DNA of 32,216 bases, from contig DDUE01000020.1 of assembly GCA_002344625.1 (NCBI GenBank), positions 1-32,216 of the forward strand, read 5' to 3'. This DNA comes from Rhodocyclaceae bacterium UBA2346 (GTDB lineage Bacteria; Pseudomonadota; Gammaproteobacteria; Burkholderiales; Rhodocyclaceae). Below the pieces are notes generated by a model. That model was not told the origin of the DNA. It worked only from the letters and a program-made list of their open reading frames with translations, and did no database searches. The translations under genes and the position numbers were made by a program. Positions 24,113 to 31,932 of the stretch are shown piece by piece; positions within the stretch are counted from its first letter, which is position 1; each line of letters begins with the position of its first letter.

Positions 24113-24526
24113 TCACGGCGTGGTCTTGAGCGGCTGGCGGCCCTGCTCGGCTCGCTCCAGCGCCCGGCCCTGTTTCAGGTGGCTGAGCGTGCGCTCGACC
24201 AGGGCGAGAAACTGCGCGCCCTTCACCTGCTTGTGCTGGGCGGCCAGCTCGTCGGCCACCAGCCGGATCGCCTCGCGCACATCGGCGCTGAGCTCGGGCG
24301 CTTGGCTTTGCGTTTGCGTCTGTGCGCCGGAGTGCTGACCAGTTACCACGTAGAGCACATCCAAGCCCGCAGCTGCCAGTGCGGCCAGCTTTGCCGCTGG
24401 GGGGCTCGACACATCGTTCTGCCAATCGATGACCGTGTTCTTCTTGGCCCCTGCGGTTTCCGCGAACTCTTGAATTGTCATTCCAAGTCGTTCCCGCTCC
24501 CGTTTTAGCTGCTCACCGATACTCAT
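24113..24526 (-). CDS. Phage repressor (XRE-family HTH)
   Basis: The 137-residue protein has an N-terminal helix-turn-helix (GEQLKRERERLGMTIQEFAE, then GAKKNTVIDWQND, about residues 4-45). A linker rich in Gln/Thr and a helical C-terminal part follow, without peptidase motifs, so it is not a self-cleaving LexA-type repressor. It is divergent from the early genes, with a palindromic operator in the 113 bases between. This is the expected lysogeny switch of a BcepMu-like prophage. The ribosome binding site is weak. Confidence 0.85.
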   Translation of the reverse strand: MSIGEQLKRERERLGMTIQEFAETAGAKKNTVIDWQNDVSSPPAAKLAALAAAGLDVLYVVTGQHSGAQTQTQSQAPELSADVREAIRLVADELAAQHKQVKGAQFLALVERTLSHLKQGRALERAEQGRQPLKTTP

Positions 24527-24549
24527 ACGGATATCCAGACAAAAATAAG

Positions 24550-24578
24550 TTGACGAGTCCGGATTTCCGGACCATCAT
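24550..24578 (+). promoter_or_regulatory. Early promoter with repressor operator in its spacer
   Basis: TTGACG (24550-24555) and CATCAT (24573-24578) are separated by exactly 17 bases. The spacer holds the perfect 16-bp dyad GTCCGGA-TT-TCCGGAC (24557-24572). A repressor bound here would block the rightward early promoter. A related partial site, GGATATCC, lies at 24529-24536 next to the repressor start, suggesting autoregulation. Confidence 0.75.
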
Positions 24579-24639
24579 TCACAACACACAACGCGCCACA
24601 CGTTGCACTAACAGTCATTCACACAACGGAGGTTTCCAG

Positions 24640-24840
24640 ATGGCTACCCCCAACGCCAATCAGATCAAGCACAACCTGCGCAAGCAGGGCCACACCCTCA
24701 AGTCGTGGTCCGAGGCCAATGGCTTCAAGTACCGCGACGTTTCCGAGGTCATCCGCGGCATCCGCCGTGGCAACTACGGCACCGGGCGGGACATCCGTCT
24801 CAAGCTCGGCCTGCCGGTCGACGAACAGCTCGCCGCGTGA
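24640..24840 (+). CDS. BcepMu gp16-family small DNA-binding protein (first copy)
   Basis: The 66-residue protein starts at ATG 24640 behind GGAGG. It contains a helix-turn-helix-like core (LRKQGHTLKSWSEANGF, then RDVSEVIRGI) and ends DEQLAA. It belongs to the small phage family named after BcepMu gp16, probably the Ner-like early regulator. It is the first rightward gene after the operator. The next gene is a clear paralogue, down to the shared C-terminal QLAA. Confidence 0.82.
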   Translation: MATPNANQIKHNLRKQGHTLKSWSEANGFKYRDVSEVIRGIRRGNYGTGRDIRLKLGLPVDEQLAA

Positions 24841-24851
24841 GGACGATCGCC

Positions 24852-25133
24852 ATGCGCATCAACACCACCACCATCAACAGTCGTGCCCTGTTCGCCCTGC
24901 TCGCCGTCAAGGTGGCTGCCGGCGCCCGCCAAGACATGACCGTCGCTCAATTCAAGACCCTTCTGCGCCGCCAGGGCAAAACCATCCGCGAGTGGGCGGA
25001 CGAGCGGGGCTTTCCGCCGCGCGCCGTCTATCGCGTGCTCAACGGGCTGGACAAGGCCCACTTCGGCCGCGCCCATGACATCGCAGTCGCTGCCGGCATC
25101 AAGGCCGGCGACCAGCAGCAACTCGCCGCGTGA
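24852..25133 (+). CDS. BcepMu gp16-family small DNA-binding protein (second copy)
   Basis: The 93-residue protein is paralogous to the preceding gene: LLRRQGKTIREWADERGF matches LRKQGHTLKSWSEANGF, and both end in QLAA. It has about 30 extra N-terminal residues. The start at 24852 follows GAGGA. Both copies are likely early DNA-binding regulators acting on the operator region or the late promoter. The duplication suggests division of roles, for example Ner-like and activator. Confidence 0.78.
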   Translation: MRINTTTINSRALFALLAVKVAAGARQDMTVAQFKTLLRRQGKTIREWADERGFPPRAVYRVLNGLDKAHFGRAHDIAVAAGIKAGDQQQLAA

Positions 25134-25144
25134 GGCCCGCCACC

Positions 25145-25651
25145 ATGAACGACTTCACCATCACCCGCGACCGCGCCGGCTTTCGGGTCGACGCGCCCCT
25201 CATCGGCGAACCCGCCCTCTCGGCCGAGCTGGCCGCAACACTGCTCGTCCCCCAGCAGCGCCGCGTGCTGGCCGATCTCACGATTCGGTTCGAGGGGCTG
25301 CGCTACTTCGTTCCGTTTGCCGAGGTGGGCGAGCTGCTTTTTGTGCGGCGGGCGGAAGCGCATCCAGCAGTGTTTGTGTTTCCCGATGGATGGATGCCAG
25401 GCACTTCGGCATCAGCACCCCGTGCTCACAGTCCTTCGCGTATGCGTCGTGCTGCGAGCAGGTCGCCGCTACCCGACACCGGGGCCATCGCTCGAAAAAG
25501 GCGTGCCAGTGCCCGTCAGGGCATTCGCGCCGTGCATCAAGCCATGCGGCTGGGGCCGTTGCCCGCCCGCACGCCGGACAGCAGCGCCGGGGTAGGGCTC
25601 GCGATCCGGCTGCTGCCGATTGAGGCTGGGCTCCCGGCACCCGAACCCTGA
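25145..25651 (+). CDS. Small early phage protein, real part probably only the N-terminal 70 residues
   Basis: Residues 1-70 (MNDFTITRDRAGFRVDAP, then LRYFVPFAEVGELLF) look like a genuine small protein with GC3-rich codon use, placed 11 bases after the second gp16-like gene. From about residue 72 the sequence turns Arg/Ser/Pro-rich and low-complexity. It runs antisense to a more convincing Cys-rich frame on the other strand (25278-25691). The 3' part may therefore be read-through into a region that replaced the original end of this gene. Function is unknown. Confidence 0.45.
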   Translation: MNDFTITRDRAGFRVDAPLIGEPALSAELAATLLVPQQRRVLADLTIRFEGLRYFVPFAEVGELLFVRRAEAHPAVFVFPDGWMPGTSASAPRAHSPSRMRRAASRSPLPDTGAIARKRRASARQGIRAVHQAMRLGPLPARTPDSSAGVGLAIRLLPIEAGLPAPEP

Positions 25652-25691
25652 ACTCATGCGCACAGAAAGGGCAGCGGTAGGGCATATCCAT
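25278..25691 (-). CDS. Cys-rich zinc-ribbon-like protein antisense to an early gene
   Basis: The 137-residue frame starts at 25691 behind GGAG and has CPFC (residues 7-10), then RCCPACG, CPDGHWH and further Cys/His. This suggests one or two zinc sites in the first 60 residues. The C-terminal part overlaps the early gene at 25145 on the other strand, and only one may be fully real there. It is the only leftward frame within the early region. I do not recognise a family. Confidence 0.45.
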   Translation of the reverse strand: MDMPYRCPFCAHEFRVRVPGAQPQSAAAGSRALPRRCCPACGRATAPAAWLDARRECPDGHWHAFFERWPRCRVAATCSQHDAYAKDCEHGVLMPKCLASIHRETQTLLDALPPAAQKAARPPRQTERSSAAPRTES

Positions 25692-25767
25692 GATCGCTTT
25701 CTCCTGCAGTGGTTGACGCCCTGAATTCTAGCCGCCTGCAAAGCGCTTGCACCCAATCCAAAACAGT

Positions 25768-25782
25768 TTGTTTTTAGAACAA
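25768..25782. promoter_or_regulatory. Small dyad upstream of the 25803 gene
   Basis: TTGTT-TTTAG-AACAA is a perfect 5-5-5 inverted repeat in an A+T-rich stretch 20 bases before the next early gene. TTGCAC at 25747-25752 could be a -35 element, but the matching -10 is poor. It may be a secondary operator for the rightward genes. Confidence 0.35.
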
Positions 25783-25802
25783 CGCAATCGAGGGCTTCAC
25801 GA

Positions 25803-26270
25803 ATGGCTCAACGAGTTTCGAAACCTGTCCCCACCAGCCTGCGCGCCGCGTTCGAGGCCGACAAGGCGCTGGCGCTCAAGCACAAGCGGCTGAGTGTGGA
25901 GCGCCTTGCCGAGCTGCTCGGCACCACCGCGGCCACGCTCTACAAGTGGCTCGAGACCGACAGCATGCCGGTGCGGGTGTTGATCGGCTGGCAGCACCTC
26001 ACCGGCGGCCTCAATGTCGTGCGCTACCTGGCGAGCCGCGAGGCGGCGGTGGTGATCCAGATCCCCACGGGGCGCGCGCCCGATGCCGAGGACGTGCATG
26101 TGCTGCAGGGCACGCTCAACGGCGCGGTGGGCGCGCTGCTCGACTACCTGCAGGCCCGCACCGACCGCGACACCTGCATGGGCAAGCTTTCGACCGGGCT
26201 CGAGTCGCTCGCCTGGCATCGCGCCAACGTCGAGAAAAGCGAGCAACCCGAGCTGGAGTTCGGCCAATGA
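25803..26270 (+). CDS. Early phage HTH regulator (CII-like)
   Basis: The 155-residue protein has an HTH-like segment (RLSVERLAELLGTTAATLYKW, about residues 29-50), then a domain with LIGWQHLTGGLNVVRYLASR and a helical C-terminus. It is reminiscent of phage regulatory CII/CP76-type proteins, which also read a 'layered' HTH before a helical domain. That assignment is tentative. It overlaps the next gene by four bases. Confidence 0.6.
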   Translation: MAQRVSKPVPTSLRAAFEADKALALKHKRLSVERLAELLGTTAATLYKWLETDSMPVRVLIGWQHLTGGLNVVRYLASREAAVVIQIPTGRAPDAEDVHVLQGTLNGAVGALLDYLQARTDRDTCMGKLSTGLESLAWHRANVEKSEQPELEFGQ

Positions 26271-26575
26271 GCACCGACTACACCAACAGCAGCCAGCAGC
26301 GAATCCTGCGCCTGGTGGTCGCCATGTTCGGCGACATCGTCGACGGCTACTCGCCCGGCGAGCTGACCAAGCTCACCGGCCACAAGGCCGACGCGATGAC
26401 GCGCGACCTCGACAACCTCATCACCGCCGGCATGGCGGTGAAGGAAGAAAACGGCCGCTACCGCCTCACCGCCCGCCTGCCGCAACAGGCGGTGAAGGTG
26501 TATGCGGCGCTGGGCCGCGCTGAAACGCGGGTGGCCGAAGTGAAGTCGGCCATCCATCGCAATGACAACTATTGA
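26267..26575 (+). CDS. Winged-helix small early protein
   Basis: The 102-residue protein has a marR/IclR-like winged-helix pattern: QQRILRLVVAMFGDIVDGYS, GELTKLTGHKADAMTRDLDN and LITAGMAVKEENGRYRLT. A C-terminal helix follows. It starts at the ATGA overlap with the upstream gene, so the two are coupled. It is probably a DNA-binding early regulator, with targets unknown. Confidence 0.68.
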   Translation: MSTDYTNSSQQRILRLVVAMFGDIVDGYSPGELTKLTGHKADAMTRDLDNLITAGMAVKEENGRYRLTARLPQQAVKVYAALGRAETRVAEVKSAIHRNDNY

Positions 26576-26583
26576 GGCTTGAT

Positions 26584-27513
26584 ATGACACAAGGACGTAA
26601 ACCGATTGCCGCGCCGGACGTGGAGATTCTTGACCCGGCTGGCGAGGCACGTGCCGAGCAGGCGCTCGTGGTGATGCGGCAGCAGTCCATCGCTGACGAG
26701 ACGGAAATCCGTGCCGAGGTGTATCGGCTGGGTCAGCTCGTCGGCGCGCGGCAGATCAATCAATGGAACATGAAAATGTGCGCCGCGGCGGATATTCATC
26801 TGCTTGACGAAATCACGAAATGCAAAGGATACAGACACATACCGATTCAGTTGCCAGACGGGAATATGCGCCCGGCGCAGAATATCGAAGAGTTCTGCCG
26901 GGTTGTATTCAACAAGAGCTATCGGGTATTTGCTGAATCTCGCAAAGCACTGAACGATTTGGGTGAAGAGTGCTACGAGCTTGCCAGCAGCTTCGGCCTG
27001 CCGCGCGCTCAGATGCGCCTGCTGATCAATCTGCCGGAAGACGAGCGGGCTGCCGTCGAAGAAGCCATGCGCGAGAGCACCGGCAAAGACGAAGTCGTCA
27101 CCCTGATCCATTCGCTCGCCAACAAGCTCGACGAGGCGCATGCCGAGGTCGGCAACCTCAAGGGCGAGCTCGCGGCGACCGAGTCGATCTCCTCCGAAAA
27201 AACCAAGCGCATCGAAGACCTCATGAAGGCGAACCGCCGCATCCAGGCTGCCACGCCCGACCAGGTACTCACCGATCTGCATGCCGAATCCACCCGCATC
27301 GCCAACGATGCGCGCGGCGCGGTGATCGGCAACCTGCGCCAGGCGCTGCTCGCGGTGCAGCAGCACCACGACGCCCACGGCGGCAACAGTACGGTGTTTC
27401 TGGCCGGGCTGGTGTCGCAGCTGGCGCGCGACCTCACGGACCTGCGCATCGAGTTCGACCTGCCCGAGATCGACCCCGACGAGCACGGCTGGATCAACGC
27501 CGCCAAGGACTGA
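26584..27513 (+). CDS. Coiled-coil early phage protein, mosaic composition
   Basis: The 309-residue protein lies immediately upstream of the transposase. Residues 60-130, encoded by roughly 26740-26960, use markedly more A/T than their surroundings (about half G+C by eye). They contain WNMKMCAAADIHLLDEITKC and EEFCRVVFNKSYRVFAESRK. The following part (about 175-245) is a predicted coiled coil (EVGNLKGELAATESISSEKT), and the C-terminus is acidic. I do not recognise a family. The composition break suggests that one domain was exchanged by recombination. Confidence 0.65.
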   Translation: MTQGRKPIAAPDVEILDPAGEARAEQALVVMRQQSIADETEIRAEVYRLGQLVGARQINQWNMKMCAAADIHLLDEITKCKGYRHIPIQLPDGNMRPAQNIEEFCRVVFNKSYRVFAESRKALNDLGEECYELASSFGLPRAQMRLLINLPEDERAAVEEAMRESTGKDEVVTLIHSLANKLDEAHAEVGNLKGELAATESISSEKTKRIEDLMKANRRIQAATPDQVLTDLHAESTRIANDARGAVIGNLRQALLAVQQHHDAHGGNSTVFLAGLVSQLARDLTDLRIEFDLPEIDPDEHGWINAAKD

Positions 27514-27518
27514 CCGCC

Positions 27519-29276
27519 ATGAACCCCGCATTGCTCGACGCCCTGTGCGATGTACGCAGCCGCGCGGCCCGCGCCGGGCATGGCGGCAAGGGCGCGGTGT
27601 ATGCCGATGCCTGCCGGCGGCTAGGTCTCTCACCCGCCACGCTCATGCGCAAACTGAAGGATGTAACCGTGACCAATGACCGCAAACAACGCTCTGATGC
27701 CGGTGCCGTGGCGCTCTCGCGCGACGAGGCGGTGATCATCAGCGCGCTGCTGATGGACAGCCTGCGCAAGAACACCAAGCGCCTCATGAGCATCACCCAG
27801 GCGGTGGCGCTGTTGCGCGCCAATGGCGAGATCCGCGCCGAGTTCATCGACCCCGCCACCGGCGAGCTGCGCCCGCTGTCGGATAGCGCGATTTCGCGCG
27901 CGCTCAAGGCCTACGCCCTGCACCCCGAGCAGCTCTTGCGCCCCAGCGCGCACACCGAGCTGAAGAGCCTGCACCCCAACCATGTGTGGCAGATCGACGC
28001 CAGCCTGTGCGTGCTCTACTACCTCGACGCCCGCAACGCCCGCGAAACCGGCCTGCAGGTGATGGATGCCGACAAGTTCTACAAAAACAAGCCGGCCGCG
28101 CTCAAGCGGGTGGAGGCTGACCGGGTGTGGTCGTATGAAGTCACCGACCATTACTCCGGCGCCATCTTCGCAAATTACGTGATGGGGGCGGAGTCGGCCG
28201 CCAACCTGGCCGAGAGCTTCATCCGCGCCACCCAGCAGCGCGGGGCAGACCCGTTCTACGGCGTGCCCTTCATCCTGATGATGGACATGGGCAGCGCCAA
28301 CACGGCCGGTGCCTTCAAGAACCTGGCGCGCCGGCTGCAGGTGCGCCTCGAGGCCCACATGCCCGGCAACGCACGGGCCACCGGCCAGGTGGAGAACGCC
28401 CGCAACATCATCGAGCGCAGCTTCGAAAGCGGCCTGCGCCTGGCGCCGGTGGCCGACCTCGACGCGCTCAATGCTGCGGCGGCCAACTGGGCGCGCTGGT
28501 TCAATGCCACCAAGATCCACAGCCGCACCAAGCGCACCCGCTTTGACGCCTGGATGGACATCGCCCCCGAGCAGCTGCGCACGGTCGATGGCGAGCTGGC
28601 GCGCGAGCTGCTCACCCATACGCCGGAAAGCCGCAAGGTCAGCGGCACGCTCACGGTGAGCTTTCGCGGTGCGGAATACGACGTGCGCGAACTGCCCGGC
28701 GTGATGGTGGGCGAACCGCTACAGGTGACGTTCAACCCCTACAAGCCCGGCACCGCCATCGTGCTCGACACCTCGGCCGAAGGCGCGGAGGTGCTGCACA
28801 CCGTGCCCATGGTCGAGCGCGACCAGGCCGGCTTCCGTGAAGATGCCCCGGTGATCGGCGAAGAGCATGCCGCCCCCGCCGACAGCCAGGCCGACACCCA
28901 CCGCAAGCTGGTCGAGCGGGTCGCCACCGAAGCCGACACCGATGCCGATGCCCAGGCCGTGCGCAAGCTGCGCAGTGCCTCGTTTGGCGGGCGCATCGAC
29001 CCGGCCGCGGTGATCGACGAGGCGCAGATCCCCACCTATCTGCCGCGCAAGAGCACCGAGCTCGCGACCAACGTCACCCCCATCGACCGGGCGCCGGTGG
29101 CAGTGCTCAGCCACTTCGAGGCCGCCACCGAGCTCTTGCGCCGGGGTGTGGCGCTTACCGCCGAGATGAACAAGCGCATCGCCGAATGGCACCCCGCCGG
29201 CGTGCCCGAAACCGAGATCGAGCAACTGCAACACCGCCTCACCACGCGCGCCGGCCTGCGCGTGGTCGGCGAATGA
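27519..29276 (+). CDS. MuA-like DD35E transposase (BcepMu TnpA type)
   Basis: The 585-residue protein starts six bases after the preceding stop. N-terminal helical DNA-binding regions (about 1-140) precede an integrase-type catalytic core with D160 in VWQIDASL, D256 in FILMMDMGSAN and E292 in GQVENARN. The spacing between D256 and E292 gives a D,D-35-E triad. A Mu-type beta-barrel domain (about 375-440) and a C-terminal helical part follow, the latter likely contacting the AAA+ partner. It catalyses strand transfer for integration and replicative transposition. It appears intact. Confidence 0.93.
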   Translation: MNPALLDALCDVRSRAARAGHGGKGAVYADACRRLGLSPATLMRKLKDVTVTNDRKQRSDAGAVALSRDEAVIISALLMDSLRKNTKRLMSITQAVALLRANGEIRAEFIDPATGELRPLSDSAISRALKAYALHPEQLLRPSAHTELKSLHPNHVWQIDASLCVLYYLDARNARETGLQVMDADKFYKNKPAALKRVEADRVWSYEVTDHYSGAIFANYVMGAESAANLAESFIRATQQRGADPFYGVPFILMMDMGSANTAGAFKNLARRLQVRLEAHMPGNARATGQVENARNIIERSFESGLRLAPVADLDALNAAAANWARWFNATKIHSRTKRTRFDAWMDIAPEQLRTVDGELARELLTHTPESRKVSGTLTVSFRGAEYDVRELPGVMVGEPLQVTFNPYKPGTAIVLDTSAEGAEVLHTVPMVERDQAGFREDAPVIGEEHAAPADSQADTHRKLVERVATEADTDADAQAVRKLRSASFGGRIDPAAVIDEAQIPTYLPRKSTELATNVTPIDRAPVAVLSHFEAATELLRRGVALTAEMNKRIAEWHPAGVPETEIEQLQHRLTTRAGLRVVGE

Positions 29277-29289
29277 GCGAGGAGTGTTT

Positions 29290-30477
29290 GTGCGACTGAA
29301 GTTGAAAGACACCATCGCCCGGTTGGGCATTGCGCAATGCGACCTGGCGCGGGTGCTGAACGTGAGCCCCGGCACGATTGCGCAGCTGTGCAACCACGGC
29401 ATCTGGCCGCGCAACGACAGCATGTGCCGCGCGATGCGCGCCGGCATTACCCAGCGGCTGACCGAGGCCGGCGCCAGCGCCGACCAACTGGCCAGCGTAT
29501 TTGAAGAATGGCCCCTGGCGCGCGGCAACGCGACAGAGGCCGATGCCCACGAACCTGAAAGCCACGAGGACGAACACATGTTACTACGCAACGAATCGCT
29601 CACGCACGAGGCACGCGAGCACTTTGGCCTGGATCGGTCGCCGTTTGTCGACGACATCCGCGCGCTCGACGACGTGTTTGCGTCGGCCCGCACCCGCCGG
29701 GCCCGTGCCGCGCTGCTGGATTGCGCACTCAACCAGGGCTTTGTGGCGCTGGTGGGCGAGTCGGGCAGCGGCAAGAGCACCCTGCGCGAAGAGCTGGAAG
29801 AGCGGATCCGCATCGAGCAGCGCCCGGTGGTGGTGATCAAGCCCTTCACCATGGAGATGGAGCGCACCGCGCGCCAGGGCAAGCCGATGTGGGCCGGCCA
29901 GATCTCCGAGGCCATCATCCACCAGCTGGCGCCCGGCACCAGCATTCGCAGCAGCACCCAGGCCCGCAACAACCAGGTGCGCGACCTGCTCGCAGCCAGC
30001 CAGCAGGCCGGCTACAACAACCTGCTGATCGTCGAAGAAGCCCACCGCATGCCGGTGAGCACCATTCGCGCGCTCAAGGGCTTCATGGAGCTGAAGATCG
30101 GCCTGCGCCGCCTGCTGGGCGTGGTGCTGATCGGCCAGCCCGAACTCGACAACACCCTATCCGACAAGCTCGCCGACGTGCGCGAGATCGTGCAGCGCTG
30201 CGAGCGGCGCGAAATGATGCCGCTCGACGACGATCTGCCCGGCTACCTGGAACACAAGCTCGCTCGCGCCGGCGCCCGCCTGGCCGACGTGTTTGCCGAC
30301 GATGCCATCGACGCCATTCGCGCGCGCCTGGTGCGCATACCGCGCGGCGGCAGCATGGCCGAGGCCCGCAGCATTTGCTACCCCCTGGTGGTGAACAACC
30401 TGGTGACGCGCGCCATGAATGCCGCCGCCGCGACCGCCTTCCCGAAAGTCAATGCACAAGTGATTAAAGGATGCTGA
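29290..30477 (+). CDS. MuB-like AAA+ transposition target protein
   Basis: The 395-residue protein uses a GTG start at 29290, chosen because GAGGAG ends five bases before it; a GTG at 29284 is in frame but badly spaced. The N-terminal HTH (KDTIARLGIAQCDLARVLNV, about 5-60) is followed by an AAA+ ATPase with Walker A GESGSGKST (156-164) and Walker B NLLIVEEAHR. The C-terminal helical domain contains GGSMAEARSICYPLV. It would bind target DNA and activate the transposase. The gene directly follows the transposase, as in BcepMu and Mu. Confidence 0.92.
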   Translation: MRLKLKDTIARLGIAQCDLARVLNVSPGTIAQLCNHGIWPRNDSMCRAMRAGITQRLTEAGASADQLASVFEEWPLARGNATEADAHEPESHEDEHMLLRNESLTHEAREHFGLDRSPFVDDIRALDDVFASARTRRARAALLDCALNQGFVALVGESGSGKSTLREELEERIRIEQRPVVVIKPFTMEMERTARQGKPMWAGQISEAIIHQLAPGTSIRSSTQARNNQVRDLLAASQQAGYNNLLIVEEAHRMPVSTIRALKGFMELKIGLRRLLGVVLIGQPELDNTLSDKLADVREIVQRCERREMMPLDDDLPGYLEHKLARAGARLADVFADDAIDAIRARLVRIPRGGSMAEARSICYPLVVNNLVTRAMNAAAATAFPKVNAQVIKGC

Positions 30478-30479
30478 CC

Positions 30480-30842
30480 ATGATTACCGGACCCCACGCC
30501 ACCCCGCTGCGGCTCATCCATGCCGTGCATCCCTTGCCCGCCGAGCGCCCCCCGGTGCCGTCGGTGCTGTGCCAGCACACCGTGGCCCGCCTGGCCATGC
30601 TCAACGCCGCGGTGCGCCGCCTGCGCGAGCTGGGCGTGCGCATTGTGGCCGCCCAGGTGAATGGCGAATGGCCGGCCGAGGATGAGCCGCTGGTGCGCAT
30701 CGAGCGCGACCCGCAGCGCTCGTTTGGCGCGTTTCTCGACGAAGCCGGGCCGCGGGTGTGGGCGCAGCTGCATGGCACGCGGGTGGCGCAGGCGAGCGCG
30801 CTGTTTCATGGCGTGATGGTGGTGTGGGAGGAGCGGTCATGA
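30480..30842 (+). CDS. Unidentified early phage protein, 120 aa
   Basis: The ATG at 30480 is preferred to one at 30471, because AAAGGA lies at a better distance. The product has an N-terminal Pro-rich part, a helix (RLAMLNAAVRRLRELGVRIV) and a C-terminal domain with FGAFLDEAGPRVWAQLHGTR. It overlaps the next gene by four bases. It belongs to the early operon following the transposition genes, but I do not recognise a function. Confidence 0.65.
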   Translation: MITGPHATPLRLIHAVHPLPAERPPVPSVLCQHTVARLAMLNAAVRRLRELGVRIVAAQVNGEWPAEDEPLVRIERDPQRSFGAFLDEAGPRVWAQLHGTRVAQASALFHGVMVVWEERS

Positions 30843-31459
30843 ACGACCTCGCCAACCTCATCCTTGCGAAGCTCGCCCGGGCCAGCAGCAAGCGCCCAGC
30901 CCGGGCGGCCGATGTGGCGGCCCTGGTGGGTGGGCACGAGCCAGACTTCTGGCGTGCGCTCGAGCAACTGGTGGTGCATCGCCAGGTGGCCACCGCGCAC
31001 ATTCAAAGGCCGGCGCGCGACCCGGAGCCCTGGCTGGCGATCTGGCCGACCGGGCTGCACGCGGCCCCGGGTGGCTGGACCGGCAACAGCCACAGCTGCC
31101 TGTTTGTGCCCACGACGCCCACGCATGAGGCACTGCATGCCGCCCAGGCCCCGCGGGTGCGCGCAGTAGCGCCCGAGCCGGACCCCGCCCCGGTGCCTGC
31201 CGTGAGGCGGCCGGTTGGCGAACTGCAAAAGGCCGTGCTGACTGCAGCCCGCGGGCGTAGCCGTGCCAATGCGCTGCGCTTTGTAGACCTGGGCGCGCAG
31301 TTGAACAGCACTAACCAGACCCTGGTGTGTTGCGTGCGCCGCCTGGCGAGCCAGGGCCGGCTGGGCATCGCCGAGGTGGCGCCGCGGGGAAATTCGCGCC
31401 TGGCGGTGTACGACCTGGCCGCCGAGGCCAAGGCCGTGGCCACCGAGGTGGCCGCATGA
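30839..31459 (+). CDS. Winged-helix-containing early phage protein
   Basis: The 206-residue protein starts at the ATGA overlap. It has an N-terminal HTH-like region (KRPARAADVAALVGGHEPDFW), a Pro-rich linker (about 100-125) and a second winged-helix-like part (LQKAVLTAARGRSRANALRFVDLGAQL, then TLVCCVRRLASQGRLGIAEV). Two DNA-binding-like halves joined by a linker suggest a regulator or replication accessory. The family is not recognised. Confidence 0.65.
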   Translation: MNDLANLILAKLARASSKRPARAADVAALVGGHEPDFWRALEQLVVHRQVATAHIQRPARDPEPWLAIWPTGLHAAPGGWTGNSHSCLFVPTTPTHEALHAAQAPRVRAVAPEPDPAPVPAVRRPVGELQKAVLTAARGRSRANALRFVDLGAQLNSTNQTLVCCVRRLASQGRLGIAEVAPRGNSRLAVYDLAAEAKAVATEVAA

Positions 31460-31932
31460 AAACCCGCTGCCCCAACTGCGGCGCCACGCTCAGCCTGGAT
31501 GCGCTCATGGCTCACGAAGCCGCCCGCGAAGCGCTCGCGCTGGTGTTTGGCCTCTCGGGCACGCTCGGCGCCGCGCTCACCCGCTACCTGGGCTTGTTCC
31601 GGCCGGCCTCGCGCGAACTCTCCATGGACCGCGTCGCCAAGATCTTGCGCGAGCTGGTGCCCGACATCCAGGCCCAGCGCATCGAGCGCAACGGCACGGT
31701 GTACCCGGCGCCGGTCGACGCCTGGGTGTGGGCCATCGGCCAGGCGCTGGAGGCCCGCGACGCCGGCCGCTTGAAATTGCCGCTCACCGGGCATGGCTGG
31801 CTGTACGAGGTGATCAGCAGCTGGCGCCCGAGCGCGGTCACGACGGCCCCGATCGCCACACAACCCGCATCCGCCCGCGCCTCGAAAACGCTGGGCGCGA
31901 TCGCCGCCCTGGAGGACCGCGCCCGTGAATGA
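31456..31932 (+). CDS. Zinc-finger-containing early phage protein
   Basis: The 158-residue protein begins with a two-Cys motif MKTRCPNCGATLSLD, followed by a helical domain (ALALVFGLSGTLGAALTRYL, LSMDRVAKILRELVPDIQAQ) and a segment with LTGHGWLYEVISSW. Only one CPNC pair is visible, so zinc binding would need a partner site or dimer. It overlaps both neighbours (four and eight bases). Its size and place match a widespread but unnamed Mu-like phage gene; a replication or host-takeover role is possible. Confidence 0.65.
   Translation: MKTRCPNCGATLSLDALMAHEAAREALALVFGLSGTLGAALTRYLGLFRPASRELSMDRVAKILRELVPDIQAQRIERNGTVYPAPVDAWVWAIGQALEARDAGRLKLPLTGHGWLYEVISSWRPSAVTTAPIATQPASARASKTLGAIAALEDRARE

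Noticed and set aside
27630..28619. Minus-strand open frame over the transposase
   Set aside because: It is a shadow of the transposase; the catalytic triad on the plus strand settles the coding strand.
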